Source of the DNA: Malania oleifera | Taxonomy: Eukaryota > Streptophyta > Magnoliopsida > Santalales > Ximeniaceae | DNA: 64,000 bases | Reading direction: 5' to 3' | Assembly (NCBI RefSeq): GCF_029873635.1 | Contig: NC_080423.1 | Coordinates: 92,115,191-92,179,190 of the forward strand | In this document: positions 10,251 to 22,826 of the stretch, one piece after another | How positions within the stretch are numbered: position 1 is the first letter of the stretch | Layout of the letters: each line of letters opens with the position of its first letter | The notes under the pieces: model-generated | The model's database searches: none | Told to the model about the DNA's origin: nothing | Seen by the model: only the letters and a program-made list of their open reading frames with translations | Made by a program: the position numbers and the translations under genes

Positions 10251-13010
10251 TATGAGCAAAATGAGGGGGATCAGTCCCAACATGTCCGTCATATTGAGCT
10301 GGACGTGCTGAAACTGATGGTACCTAAAAAAATCTCCCTAGGAGCTTTTTGCACATTTAGAAGCAAAGTAAGAATACAAACGAACTTAGCAAACTCAGTA
10401 TGATTTTTAGCATTCGGGTGTCCAACTCAAGCACACGAGATCCAAACTAAGTGGAGTCAGTCCCGACACGCCTGTCACATTGCGCTGGACGTGCCGGAGG
10501 TGACGGTGCCCAAAAACTATTCCCCCATTGAAAATTATGCGTTTAGAGGCAAATTTAGTAAACTTAGTTAATTTTAAGCCCTCGAATGTCCAATTTGGGC
10601 ATACGAGGTCCAAAATGAATGGGGTCAGTCTCGCACATCTGTCACATTGAGCTGGATGTGCCGGAGCTGACGGTACCCAAAAACTCTTCCTCGGGAGCTT
10701 TTTGCGAACTTAGAAGCAAAGTAAGAATACAAATATATTAGCAAACTTAAAGGATTTTAGCACTTAGGTGTCCAACTCGAGCATACAAGGTCCAAACTAA
10801 GTGGGGTTAGTCCTGACATATCCATCACATTGAGCTAGACGTGTCAAAGCTTATGGTTCCTAAAAACTCCTCCCTAGGAGCTTTTTGCGCACTTAGAAGT
10901 AAAGTAAGAATACAAATAAACTAGGCAAACTTAGTATGCATTTTAACACTCAAGTGTCTAACTCAAGCATATGAGGTCCAAACCAAGTGGGGTTAGTCCC
11001 AACACGTCTATCACATTGAGTTGGACGTACCAGAGCTAACAGTGCCCAAAAACTTGTCCCCAAGTGAAAATTATGCGATTAGAGGCAAACTTAGTAAACT
11101 TAATTGATTTTAAGCCCTCAACTGTCCAATTTGAGCATACGAGGTCCAAACTAAGTTGAGTCAATCTCGAAACATCTGTCATATTGATTTGGACATGCTA
11201 GAGCTGACGATATTAAAAAAGCACCTCCCCGGGAGCCTTTTGCACACTTAGAAGTAAAGTAAGAATACAAACAAATTTAGCAAACATAGTAGATTTTAGC
11301 ACTCAAGTGTCCAACTCGAGCATATGAGGTCTAAACCAAGTAGGGTTAGTCCTGACACGTCCAACATATTGAGCTGGACATGCTAGAGCTGAGGGTGCCC
11401 AAAAACTTCTTCCTATGAGCTTTTTACGCACTTAGAAGTAAAGCAAAAATACAAAACAAACTTAGTAAACTTAGTGGATTTTAGCACTCAAGTATGCACC
11501 TCGAGTATACGAGGTCTAAACCAAGTAGGGTCAGTCCTGACACGTCTGTCACATTGAGATGGACATGCTAGAGCTAAGGGTGCCCAAAAACTCTTCCCCG
11601 CAAGCATTTTGCACACTTAGAAGCAAAGTAAGAATACAAACAAACTTAGCAAACTTCGTGAATTTTAGCACTTAAGTGTCCAACACAGGCATTCAAGGTC
11701 CAAACCAAGTGGGGTCCATCTCGACACATCCGTCACATTGAGCTGAACATTCTGAAGCTAATGGTGCCCAAAAACTCCTCCCGGTGAGCTTTTTGCGCAC
11801 TTAGAAGCAAAGTAAGAATACGAACAAACTTAGCAAATTTAGTGGACTTTAGCACTTAGGTGTCCAACTCGAGCATTCGAGTCCAAAGCAAGTAGGGCTA
11901 GTCCCAACACATCCATCACAATGAGCTGGACGTGCCGAAGCTAACGATACCAAAAAAGTCCTCCCCAAGAGTTTTTTATGCACTTAAAAATAAAGTAAGA
12001 ATACAAACAAACTTAGCAAACTTAGTAGATTTTAGCACTCAGGCGTCCAACTCGGGCATACAAGGTCCAAACCACGTAGGGTCAGTCCCAACACGTCCAT
12101 CTCATTAATCTAGACGTGTCAGAGCTAACAGTGCCCAAAAATTCCTCTCCGAGAGCTTTTTGCGCACTTAAAAGTAAAATAAGAATACAAACAAACTTAG
12201 TAAACTTAGTGGATTTTAGCACTCAAGTGTCTAACTCAAGCATATGAGGTCCAAACCAAGTGAGATTAGTCCTCACACATCCGTCACATTGAGTTGGACG
12301 CGTCGAAGCTGACGGTACCCAAAAACTGATCACTGAGATCTTTTTGCGCACTTAGAAGTAAAGTAAGAATACAAACTAACTAAACAAACTTAGTGGCGGT
12401 TTTAGCACTTCAATAGCCGACACGAGCATCTAAGGTCCAAACCAACTGAGGTCAATCCCGAAACGTCCGTCACATTGGGCTGGACGTGCCGAAGCTGAAG
12501 GTGCCCAAAAACTCCTCCCCCTTTGAAAATTATGCAATTAGATACGTACTTAGTAAATTTAGTTGATTTTAAGCACTCAAGTGTTCAATATGGGCATACC
12601 CGGTCCAAACTGAGTAGGGTCTATCTCGACACATCTGTCACATTGAGATGGACGTGCTAGAGTTGACGATGCCAAAAAATTATCTTCGGGAGTTTTTTGT
12701 GCACTTAGAACCAAAGTAAGAATACAAACAAACTTAGCAAACTTAGTGAATTTTAACGCTCAGTTGTCCAACTCTGGCATATGAGGTCCACATTGAGTAG
12801 GGTCAGTACTGACAAGTCTCTCGCATTGAGCTGGACGCGCCAAACCTAATGGTGTCCAAAAACTCCTCCCTATGAGCTTTTTGCCTATTTAGAAGTAAAG
12901 TTAGAATACAAACAAATTTAGCAAACTTAGTGGATATTAGCAGTCAGGCGTCCAACTCGGGCATACGAGGTCCAAACCGAGTGGGGTAAATTTCGACTAA
13001 TCAAACTTAG
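10250..13010 (-). repeat. Tandem array of about 15 units, 167-188 bp each
   Basis: Each unit contains GAGGTCCAAACCAAGTGGGG, a TCAGTCCCGACACGTCCGTC-like segment, CCCAAAAACTCCTCCCC and AGAAGCAAAGTAAGAATACA. Starts fall near 10268, 10452, 10620, 10801, 10988, 11157, 11340, 11526, 11711, 11895, 12077, 12262, 12450, 12617 and 12799. Most spacings are 181-188 bp. Three are 167-169 bp and belong to a unit variant with GTGAAAATTATGCG in place of the GAGCTTTTTGCGCAC part. Confidence 0.88.
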
Positions 13011-13538
13011 CTATTTAAAACTGTATCATTTTTTTAACTATGTTTGAATGTCCAATCATTTTGTTATCAAATCATTTTTAATTATAGTACGTACATATAT
13101 GTTAAAAAAATCATATACTAATTTTTTGTATAATTATTACTTTGTAAGGTTTGCGGCTGTCACAACATCAGGACGATGCCAAGCATTACAGTCGGATGCA
13201 GATTTTGACTTTTTCTATATCTTTTGTTATCTGAACAAAATGAATTTTTGTATTTGATTTTGAATTTTTATTTGTATTTCACTTTTGAACAATTTGTAGT
13301 TTAATTTTGAATAATTTATGAATTTTTTAGTAATTCTAGTTTAATATTATGTATGCTAAAATGTTATTACAAGTTTTTACAAGAATTAATGAATGAATTC
13401 AAAAAAAAAAAAACTATTTATTTTAAAGTATTAGTGACGGTTTGAAACCGTAACTAATAACACCACTACAAAGTATTAGTTACCGGTGTTTTAGTGACTA
13501 ATTTGAAATCGTCACTAATAACCTTATTTTTTGTAATG
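10250..13538 (-). mobile_element. Truncated CACTA-like DNA transposon with internal tandem array
   Basis: The right end resembles a CACTA terminus: 13420-13538 has TTAGTGACGGTTT / AACCGTCACTAA-type subterminal repeats and ends TTTTTTGTAATG (a decayed TTTGTAGTG). Next inward, 13011-13420 is a single-copy part that matches, reversed, 26520-27240 of the CACTA-like element at 25952-30008. 10250-13010 is the same tandem repeat array found there at 27245-28975, also reversed. The left half of the element is missing: the array stops abruptly at about 10250 with no terminal repeats. No transposase is visible, so this copy could only have moved in trans. Confidence 0.75.
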
Positions 13539-14647
13539 TAGATCATTAGCTACTCTAGTAGATTTGTAAGTATATAGAACCTTTTTGGAAGTTCTTTATG
13601 AAACTTCATTCCAACATTCTTGCTTTCTTTCACTCATTTACGACCATAAGTCACTATAATATTCATATGTTTAGTTCTTTTTATAAACTAGTTGAGGCAG
13701 GTGCGTTGTACATGGGAAATTATTTTGAGTTAAGCATCATTTAAAAATATTAAATTTGGTTGATACATGAGGCATGGTATCCATTTCTAAGTAGAATGAA
13801 AGTCTTTATGAAAATGATCTCATTAGTTTAAAAACTACTTCAACAATTATATTTATTTTAATCATATGTTAACATCATACCCTTCCTTTCCACCTCCATC
13901 TACAACTCTTCCTACATCTTTTTAAATCAGCATAAAGAATTAACACACAAATTAAGGCTTTGGGCATGATGCACACACACATATGGTATAATACATGGTA
14001 TAATATGGAATTTAGATTTAGGAATCAAAGAATTTTCTGAGATAATTCCTAATTAAAAACAAACCAACAATAAATCAGACACAATACGAATTGAGGATGG
14101 AATATTGCTCCTCTCTAAAAGGACAACTCATGTTCATAATTTGCCCCCTCGAGACGAAGCAGAAAGGAGTTGATTTTTAAGGTATAAGCATTTTCCCTCA
14201 ATTAATCAAATCTTGTTTAACTAAACCTAGAAAATTCCGTCAATCCTGTAACATCTTACTTCTTAATACTGCCATAGAATATCAATAATATGACCAAAAA
14301 GAAATTAATTGTAATACAAATGTACTATATAAATCTTCACTCCCTAATATCTTTATTATTTATAATTAAGGTTTGCAAAGCTTAATACTCATTGACGAAC
14401 CAAAAAGTAAAATTCAAGCCATAATTTTGTTAATGTAAAATAAATCAAATTGTAGGAACCTAAAGGTCAATCTAAGGCAATCCAAACATACGGTCCTATC
14501 ATTCATGATGCAGTTATTACAGATCAGATTGGATTACAATCCAGAATGAAGAATATAAAAATACAATTACAAATGAAATACAATAATTTTCATTCTTGCT
14601 TGACGATTCATGTTTAGACACACACATAATGCATGCATACATACATA

Positions 14648-14650
<3 letters not shown>

Positions 14651-14698
<48 letters not shown>
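14651..14698. repeat. (TA)n microsatellite
   Basis: About 48 bp of uninterrupted TA dinucleotides. Confidence 0.95.
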
Positions 14699-14700
<2 letters not shown>

Positions 14701-14706
14701 GGATGA

Positions 14707-14934
14707 TTAGGACAGCTTAATCAAGTAAAATAAAGCACCATACCACAACAAAATAGAAAAAGCGAAAAGCACAAACCCTATGAAGACAACTAAGAGCATG
14801 GAGACAATTATAGCGTCGCCAAGTTTCACGTTGTTACAACCAGACAAAGTAAAGTATAGCTCAAGAGGAGAGTGGGGTGGCGGAACGAATTGCTTATGCC
14901 TATGCCGTGCTGTGGGGATTGAGTTTAGTATCAT
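14707..14934 (-). CDS. Doubtful 75-residue ORF with one predicted membrane segment
   Basis: I do not recognise this ORF. It has a polar N-terminus (IPTARHRHKQFVPPPHSP) followed by a strongly hydrophobic stretch of about 25 residues (IIVSMLLVVFIGFVLFAFSI) and a short tail, as expected for a small single-pass membrane protein or the last exon of one. It lies next to a (TA)n run in repeat-rich DNA, and an ORF of this length can occur by chance. No start context, promoter or homologue supports it. Confidence 0.15.
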   Translation of the reverse strand: MILNSIPTARHRHKQFVPPPHSPLELYFTLSGCNNVKLGDAIIVSMLLVVFIGFVLFAFSILLWYGALFYLIKLS

Positions 14935-15146
14935 ACGAAATCTCAGCTACGCTGAGAAAATGAAAAAAAAATAATGATAACAGTAAGGGAGCTTATTAAC
15001 TCAACTACCAAGGAGAGAAATAAGATGTTATTGGGAAGATGAAAGTGTATTATAGTTGAAATCTAATACAAACGAATGCTATTATATGAAAAAAAAAATT
15101 ATTGGAAAAATGAAGGGTTGGTATATGTTTTTTTTTTTTTTTTTTT

Positions 15147-15276
15147 CCACCTCAGTACGAGTGGTCTTAGGTTCGAAACTTGGGAGCGGCCTCTCCAAAA
15201 ATGGGGATAAGGTTTGCCGACATCCACCTCTTCCAGACCCCACTCGAAGTGGGAGCATTGTGCACTGGGTATGACC
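15147..15276 (+). mobile_element. SINE (Au-like, tRNA-derived), 5'-incomplete
   Basis: Contains a Pol III B-box-like GGTTCGAAACT (15170-15180). Next comes the Au-type body: GCGGCCTCTCC, GGGGATAAGG, CAGACCCCACTCG, GGGAGCATTGTGCACTGGG. It ends GTATGACC. A T-run (15128-15146) sits at the 5' side where the A box should be, so the 5' end is missing or replaced. It abuts the copia-derived repeat unit that starts at 15280. Confidence 0.75.
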
Positions 15277-15279
15277 ATC

Positions 15280-16918
15280 ATGAACTTATTGAATTGAAAC
15301 TTTGTAATTAAAATGTTAAATTCTTTAGTCTCAGACCATTTATTTTCATTTTGATGATGAAAAAAGGGAAGAAATAGGAGAAATGGCAACTTATGTGTGG
15401 ACTTAATTGATTTATATTTTTTATACAAATAGTTTGTCATCATAAAAAAAGGGGGGATTGTTAACCTCAAGGTTTTATTAACCTGATTTTGATGAAAACA
15501 AACTATTATGGACTATTGACTTTGTGCTTAAGTTATTTTCTACAAAAATTTTAGTCATTAAAGTTGAAGAATTGAGAGAATTCATTGAAGATTTTAATGG
15601 ATTTATTTGTATTATTTTTTTATCAATTATTAAAGACTTAAATTGATTTATTTGTATTATTTTTCTCTCAATTACAATGTTCTTTAAATTGTAAATTTAT
15701 GAGAAAATATAAGACATGACACAAAAGGGCTTAAACCAGCTTCTTGGGAATAAAAGACGACTTAAACAACCTAGGCAAAGACCAAACGTGGTCGAGCGGC
15801 CCCTAAAGGCAGTCGACCTATTTTGCAGATTTTGCCTACAATGGTCGCTTTTCCCTCTCTAATGCCTAGCAAGCGACCGAATCGACCCAATAAGCGGTCA
15901 ATTGGTTTAACAAGTCAAAGACTCCAATGGGTAACCACCAAATATTCTTACTTTCAATTCTATCTTATTTTCTCTTTGTGTTCTATATTATCAATCTTGA
16001 AGAAAAAAAAAATTTTAAGCTTTCTTTTGATTATTCTTTAAGAGTTTATCTTGCAAGCATGAAGTGTAAATCTTCCTTACGAAAAATTTTCTTTTGTAAA
16101 ATTTGTGGTGCAAAGTAAACACCAATGCGTGGCGAAAAAACACAAATTGAATCAGAACGTGCAATGCAACAATCAAAGATGAACAATAAAAAAACAATAA
16201 ATCACAAAGAGAATAAAGGAAAGTAAAAAAAAAAAACACACACACACACACACACACACACAATTCAAAAATTTACGTGGTTCGGTAATTTGCCTACGTC
16301 CATGTGAGCAAGTGGCAGATTTCTACTACCGTATCAAACAAGGGTTGCAAAATAATGTTTATATGCTAACCCAATGCGTATAGAAGGTTTGGAAATTATC
16401 TAAAGTACTCATGTAGTAATCCTCGAAGGAAAATCCTCTGAAATCCCTAATCTACTGATCTTCCTGATTCAAATCTCGTAAATAGCGCCGAACAATACCA
16501 TTGACGGTTTAATGCAAAAACTAAAGTAACTAGATTGAAACCGTTGATGGTTATCTCCTGAGAGCAAACCATCAACCAAACTTTCGATCGACGGTTTCTT
16601 CCTGTAGCTCAACTTCCTTGTTCTTGCTTAACCATACTTTCCCTAAGCATATATTCCACTCAATATGAGTCACATACTCCAACAATTTTGTTGTATTTGT
16701 TTCTAGATCTCCATAGAAAACAAGAATTGTGTTTCAGTTTCTTTGTCTCTATTAAAAATTAGAGTTTGCAATTGGTTCATTAGTCTCTGTTAAAACAAAG
16801 AAATAGTGGAACCTTAATACGATTGGTCTTGAGAGAGTGGACGTAGGCGAGGATAGTCAAACCACTATAAAAAGGAGTTTGCATCTATGTTTGCTTCTTT
16901 CTTTCAATTGCTTTTATA
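15280..16918 (+). mobile_element. Copia-like 3' end plus partial LTR, first tandem copy
   Basis: First of two tandem units that begin ATGAACTT. It holds the end of a Ty1/copia interior (no ORF left), a purine tract AAAAAAAGGGGGGATT (15444-15458) and an LTR starting TGTTAACC at 15459. The LTR is cut at 16918 inside TTGCTTTTAT, where the second unit starts. A 579-bp solo LTR (16106-16684) is inserted in it. The LTR carries GTCGAC-type motifs at 15790-15905 and a TATA-like ACTATAAAAAGG at about 16863. Confidence 0.78.
16106..16684 (-). mobile_element. Solo LTR, copia-like, nested in the first tandem copy
   Basis: 579 bp, minus strand from TGTTGGAGTATG (16684) to ...TTTGCACCA (16106). It contains the CACGTAAATTTT/GGCAAATTACCGAACC region common in plant copia LTRs and a (CA)n run at 16233-16261. 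The flanks are ATTTG (16101-16105) and ATTTT (16685-16689), a TSD with one mismatch. The second tandem copy and the fragment at 31672 show the uninterrupted site. Confidence 0.75.
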
Positions 16919-18324
16919 ATGAACTTGTTGAATTGAAACTTTGTTACTAAATGTTAAAATCTTTAGTCTCACCCCACTTATTTTCATTTTGATGATGACA
17001 AAAGGGAAGAGATAGGAGAAATGGCAACTTATGTATGAACTTAATTGATTTATATTTGTTCCTATTTTTGCAAATAGTCTGTCATCATAAAAAAAAAGTG
17101 GGGATTGTTAACCTAGAGGTTTTATTAACCTAATTTTGATGATAACAAACTATTCTAGACTAATGACTTTGTGCTTAAGTTATCTTCTACAGAATTTAAG
17201 TCATTAAAGTTGAAGAATTAAGAGAATTTATTGAAGACTTTAATGGATTAATTTGTATTTTTTTTTCTCTCAATTATTATGTTCTTTAAATTGCAAATCT
17301 ATGAGAACATATAAGACATGACACAAAAGCGCTTAAACTGGCTTTTTAAAAGCAAAAGATGACTTGAACAACCTAGGCAAAGACCAAAGGTGGTTGACCG
17401 CCCCCTGAAGGCAGTCGACCTATTTTGTAGATTTTGCCTACAATGGTTACTTTTCCCTCTCTAATTCCTAGCAAGCGACCTAATCGACCTAATAAGCTGT
17501 CAATCGGTTTGACAAGTCAAAGACTCCAATGGATAACCACCAAGTCTTCTTACTTTCAATTCTATCTTATTTTCTCTGTGTTCTATATTATCAATCTTTA
17601 AGAAAAAAATTTGAGCTTTATTTTGATTATTCTTTAAGAGTTTATCTTGTAAGCTTGAAGTGTAAATCTTCCTTGTGAGGAATTTTCTTTTGCAAATTTT
17701 GTTGTATTTGTATTGACTTTTTGAGTCTGATCCCTATTTTGATGCTAACAAAACAAAAGTTTCTTATCTGTGCATTGAGTACTTGAAGAGATCTATAATT
17801 TAGCGCGCACATGTGATAAGAGGAAAATGGAAGCTTGAAGGACCTAAAGATCACCACAGTCTGGCATATTCCATGAAGAATCAAAAGAGCAAAGAAGAAG
17901 ACATATTATTTTTATTTTTATTTGTAATGCATTTAGTTTTTATACTTTGTTTGTAATAATGCATGGCATGCATGATATAATTCTTAAACTTAGAATGACC
18001 GTAGACAGACCTAAGGGACCATAACTTTCACGAAAAACCTTTTTCATCAAATACTAAAATCATATAAAACTTTTAATATGTTTTTTGAAAACAAATTAGG
18101 GCCAAAATTACATTTTTAGCTAGCCTCGGTTGATCGACCCTTGAGTGTTCAAAACATCTCAATCGACCAACCTATTATCTTGGGAATTTATATTGCCTCG
18201 GCTGACCAACCCTTAAATGCTTTAATTTGGTCAGCTGATCGACCCTTTTAAATTGACCACATTTTTACCCCTCAGCCGACCAGCCTTTGTGCTTTAACAG
18301 TGTTCGACCGATTGGCACTATTCA

Positions 18325-19486
18325 TGTAACGACCTGCTCCTTTTTCACATATATATTTTTTTTTAATAAATAAATTATCATCACATCATACATTCCAGCT
18401 CAGCAGGTCACAATCCACGTGGGCCCGTGGGCACTAGGAATATATTAAAACATAAAGCAGAAACCCTAGCAGCAGAAAATATACAGACATGTACATCTCA
18501 ATACCATATACCACAATATACCAGAGTTACTACAATCACTGTATTTTCATATATACATCCCAAAAATAAAACCTAGGGACATTTCCCACAAAATCTAACT
18601 GTCCCTACAAAACTTACCCTTCAAAAAGGACAGATAGACCGTACTATATCAGCGGGGCTTTTCTCGCTCTTTTATCCGGGGCTCCTGAAAAGTTAATAAG
18701 ATTTAGGGGTGAGACACATCTCAGTAAGGGAAATAAACTAATACCAATGTGTGGCAATATGAGTATTATGTGTTCTACATATACCATACATAACATATTC
18801 AATACTGTTTATCAAATCTGGGAAAACATACATATATATCAACACATAGCAGAATATACTGCATTTTCATAAACATATCTCATCTCATACAATAATAATA
18901 ACATAAAACAATCCTGGTAGGTTAGCTGACTGTTGTCATGTATTACCCCCACATGATTGGGTTGTGTGGCCCGAAGGCAGGACCTGACAATGGTTGGCCG
19001 ACCACTGTTAAGTCAAACAGTAGTCTGTAGGTACGATGGGTCTACCCAGACTGGTCCGTACACCAGGGGGGATAACAGCACACTTCTTGAAAATAACCAC
19101 ATCGACCATCCAATCTCACACCACTCCGTACAGCAGCGTTAACACAGATATCATGATCACGAGGACCATGGATACATAGCAACGATATCGTGCAAGTGCT
19201 AGCCTAGACCAAGCCAACCAGGTTCTGATATCATATACATATACTAAAATCGTGATACATGGATATCTCATATCAATAATTATCAAATCAATCATATCAT
19301 TTATCACATATACATATTTCATAAAAATCATCGGCCCGTACGCCGGAATTACACATTTTATCATAGCTCGACCCGTACGCCGGCAAATCACATAACTCGG
19401 CCCGTACACCGGCAAATCACGTAGCACAGCTCGTACGCTGACAAATCTCATCCACATAGCACGGCCCGCACGCCGACAAACACATG

Positions 19487-19524
<38 letters not shown>

Positions 19525-20358
19525 TCTCGGCCCGTACGCCGATTTTCCATCATGGAAATCCATATCATCCCCATTCCCAAAAAACAGTATTTCACAACAT
19601 TTTTATACTCATGCCACAGTAAACAAATTTTCCACGTATTCAACATATCATCATTTAAACAGTATTTTCCAAATATAAATCATATATATAAATATATTTA
19701 TTTTTCCTGAAACCAGATGCTACATATATATACATGCATTTTCTCAAAACAAAACTAGCTTAGTTTATCCCCTTACCTGATTCTTGAAAAGCTCCTAAGA
19801 AAATCTTCCCCGTACTCACAAGGTTCTCAACTCAACACCCTGAAAATGAAAATTCGTAGAATTAAAGTTCAGTATTTTGATACGTACAATATTTTCTATA
19901 ACGACCACTAAGTCAAATTCGGCTTAAAAAGTCTTACCTCAACTTAGGGATGATTCCCAATGTTCCTAATCAACACCCCTGGAAATGAAAATTTTCAGTA
20001 TTAAAGTTCAGTATTTTTACGCGTATATCACTTTCTTCAACTGTCAAAAATCCAAATATTGAATATAAAGCCTTACCTTGGATTTAGGATGAAATCCAAC
20101 TTCGTTTCCCTGACAATCCGCTTCGGCAGACTTGTAGAGAACTTCGCCAGGAGCGTCGTGGTGGCTTCGGTTTCCCGATTCGGCGTAAAACTAGCCCGGA
20201 ATCGAAGAGAGAGAGAGTCGTAGGAGAGAGAGAGGAGAGAGAGAGAGAGAGAGCACTTCCAAAAAATCTAAGAAGCTTCTTGAAGAAACTTGAGTTATAT
20301 TTTATATATAGTAATCATTAATTAAAGTAAAGCTTCTTGAAGAAGCTTTCACACTTTC

Positions 20359-20389
<31 letters not shown>

Positions 20390-20436
20390 AACCTTTATAT
20401 TAAATGCATATCATAATAACTTACTTATATATTTAG

Positions 20437-20471
<35 letters not shown>

Positions 20472-20609
20472 CATGCTTCAATATTTATATATGTATATAT
20501 ATTTTTTTTCCTTATCATACTATTCATTTTACTTGTTAATTTAATTAATTAATTTTATTTTATTATTTTATTATTATTATTTGAAATTTTATTTTTCCTG
20601 GTTACTACA
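18325..20609 (-). repeat. 3' LTR of the chromovirus
   Basis: 2285 bp, TGTAACGACC... to ...GTTACTACA on the plus strand. On the minus strand it has AT-rich and (GA)n leader sequence (20253-20208), a donor-like TCAG/GTAAGG at 19776, an array of GGCGTACGGGCC-type units (about 19540-19330), the conserved block (18755-18706) and an acceptor-like TTTTCAG at 18685. ORFs in it (18957-19142, 19116-19678, 20337-20552) are microsatellite or repeat translations. Confidence 0.9.
19320..19555. repeat. Short repeats CGGCCCGTACGCCGG and (TA)n inside the LTR
   Basis: About six GGCCCGTACGCCGR-type units spaced 30-50 bp, interrupted by a (TA)n run at about 19489-19520. Unusually CpG-rich for this neighbourhood. 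Confidence 0.8.
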
Positions 20610-20632
20610 TTCCTTCCCCCTTAAAAGAATTT
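20610..20632 (-). other. Polypurine tract of the chromovirus
   Basis: Minus strand TTTTAAGGGGGAAGGAA directly before the LTR TG at 20609. It is the plus-strand primer for reverse transcription. Confidence 0.85.
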
Positions 20633-20862
20633 CGTCCTCGAAATTTACTATTTCTGTAACTCGCCATCATTTAATCAGGAAAAAGGGTCTACTCATTTTA
20701 TTACCTACCCTCACTTATGGCGGAGGAATACCGTAGTTACATTCCAAGTCCTAGAAGATTACATGTACAAAAGAAACTTCTTCTAGAGCTAAAATACTAC
20801 ACTATTCAAATCATTACATGTACCTGCAAAAGAAACTACCTAACTACTTACATTTTATCCAC

Positions 20863-21999
20863 TCAGACCTCTTGAAATAAATGCGGATATCTCTGTTTCA
20901 TCTGCTCTTCGGACTCCCAAGAAGCCTCTTCTACTACATGGTTCCTCCACAGAACCTTTACCTGAGGAATTTTCCTATTACGTAGTTCATGTACTTTCCT
21001 ATCCAGAATCTGTACTGGTACCTCCTCATATCCCAGTAAATCACTAAGCTCCAACTCATCATAACTGATGACATGAGAAGGGTCTGGGACGTATTTCCTC
21101 AACATAGCAACATGAAATACATCGAATACATCGTGAATCCTGGACAATACAGGTGGCAAAGTTAGCCTGTAGGCTACCGGTCCCACTTTATCTAGAATCT
21201 CAAATGGACCGATAAACCTAGGACTAAGTTTACCCTTCCTCCCAAATCGCATAACCCCTTTCATCGGAGCTATCTTCAAAAATACGTGATCACCTACGTC
21301 AAACTCTAAATTCTTGCGGCGATGGTCGGCATAACTCTTATGTCGGCTCTGAACTGCACTGATCCTGTCCCTGATAAGACGAACTTTATCACACGCCTGC
21401 TGAACCAGCTTTGGCCCCACTACTCGCCGCTCATCCACTTCATCCCAAAACAAAGGAGAACGACATCTCTTACCGTACAGAGCCTCAAATGGTGCCATGC
21501 CAATGCTAGACTGATAACTGTTATTATACGCGAATTCTACTAATGGCATGAACTGAGTCCAACTACCCCCAAAGTCTAGTACACACGCTCTGAGCATGTC
21601 CTCTAATATCTGTATCGTCCTTTCAGTCTGCCCGTCTGACTGAGGACGGAATACCGTACTAAATGAAAACTGAGACCCCAGAGCCTCTCGCAAACTCCTC
21701 CAAAATCGTGATGTGAATCGTGGGTCTCGATCTGACACAATAGATACAGGCACCCCATGAGAATGTACTATCTCCTGAATGTAAATCTCTGCTAAACGGC
21801 TGAGGGAGTAGTTGATCTTGATGGGAATAAAGTGGGCAGTCTTCATCAATCGATCAACAATCACCCAGATGGCATTATGACCATGTAACATCGTCGGTAG
21901 TCCTGACACGAAGTCCATCGATATGTGATCCCACTTCCACTCCAGGATGAATAACGGCTGCAACTGCCCTGCCGGTCTCTGGTGCTCAGCCTTTACCTG
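20863..21999 (-). pseudogene. Integrase catalytic core and chromodomain
   Basis: Inserts the element cDNA into chromosomal DNA. The open frame (21963-20863, 366 residues from its first Met) has the DDE triad: D17 in MDFVSGLP, D78 in VSDRDPRF and E114 in DGQTERTIQ, with the DX35E spacing intact. After it come the GPFEILDKVGPVAYRL beta-barrel region (about 255-270) and a chromodomain near the C-terminus (VPVQILDRKV about 317-326, VLWRN and EEASWE about 340-355). In chromoviruses this domain targets heterochromatin. An amber codon at 22000-22002 cuts it off from the N-terminal zinc finger. The stop takes the place of the glutamine that normally follows CLTC. The fragment is a well preserved but disconnected part of pol. 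Confidence 0.9.
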
Positions 22000-22430
22000 C
22001 TAGCACGTCAAACACTGCGCTACATACTCGGCAATCTCTCTCTTCATACCATTCCACCAGTATGACCCTCGCAGATCTCTGTACATCTTCATACTATCGG
22101 GATGAACTGTATACAAAGATCTGTGAGCCTCCTCTAGAATAGTCTTCCTGATCTCAATATCGGCAGGAACACATAATCTGGAACGGAACCGCAAAGCTCT
22201 GTCATCTGCGATACTGAACTCCTCCCCCTGCCCACTCTGTACTCTGTCTATCACCTCCACTAGCTCTGGATCTTCTTTCTAGGCAGCTTTAATTCTCTCC
22301 TACAGGGTAGGCTGTACCACTAGGCTAGCAATACATATTAGGAGATCACTCTCCATCAACTCTATGCCGAGTCTCTCCAGATCCATTATGATCGGATGCT
22401 AGATCCCCATAGCCGCCAACACTGGCTCCC
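22000..22430 (-). pseudogene. Integrase N-terminal zinc-binding region
   Basis: 22260-22000 encodes the HHCC zinc finger of integrase: two histidines in EEAHRSLYTVHPD, YWWNGMK, and the cysteine pair in QCLTC at its end. Upstream, the same frame continues to about 22430 but is broken by amber codons at about 22279, 22300 and 22401, each at a position where CAG is the likely original codon. It bridges RNase H and the integrase core. Confidence 0.85.
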
Positions 22431-22454
22431 TGGATTTCCTGCTTAACGCATCAG

Positions 22455-22808
22455 CTACCACGTTTTCTTTCCCTGGTGATAACTGATGGTACAATCAAAA
22501 TCCTTAATCAGCTCCAACCACCTTTTCTGCCTCATATTCAGTTCTTTCTGCATAAAGAAATACTTCAAACTTTTATAGTCGGAGAAGATTTCACACTGCT
22601 CACCGTACAGGTACTGCCTCCAAATCTTCAGTGCGTGTACCACTGCAGCCAACTCAAGATCATAGGTAGGGTAGTTCTTCTCATATTCTTTCAACTGCCT
22701 GGATGCATACGCCACTACCCTGTCGTGCTGCATCAATACACAGCCAAGTCCCTTCAAGGACGCATCACTGTAAATGGTATACCCCTCACCCCTAGACGGA
22801 ATGATCAA
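22455..22808 (-). pseudogene. RNase H domain
   Basis: Degrades the RNA strand during reverse transcription. Catalytic acidic residues are visible in order: D15 (YSDASLKG), E52 (YDLELAAVV) and D77 (FSDYKSL). The frame ends early at YHQGKKTW. Reading one base over gives [12 protein letters not shown], the normal continuation in this family, so a single base is missing at about 22485. An amber codon separates it from RT at 22829. Confidence 0.88.
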
Positions 22809-22826
22809 TACAAGCGCTGTGACTAA

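Larger units (their letters stand above)
13539..15127. other. AT-rich intergenic DNA, no gene recognised
   Basis: No coding similarity or element ends seen, apart from a (TA)n microsatellite at 14651-14698 and the doubtful small ORF at 14707-14934. Confidence 0.6.
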
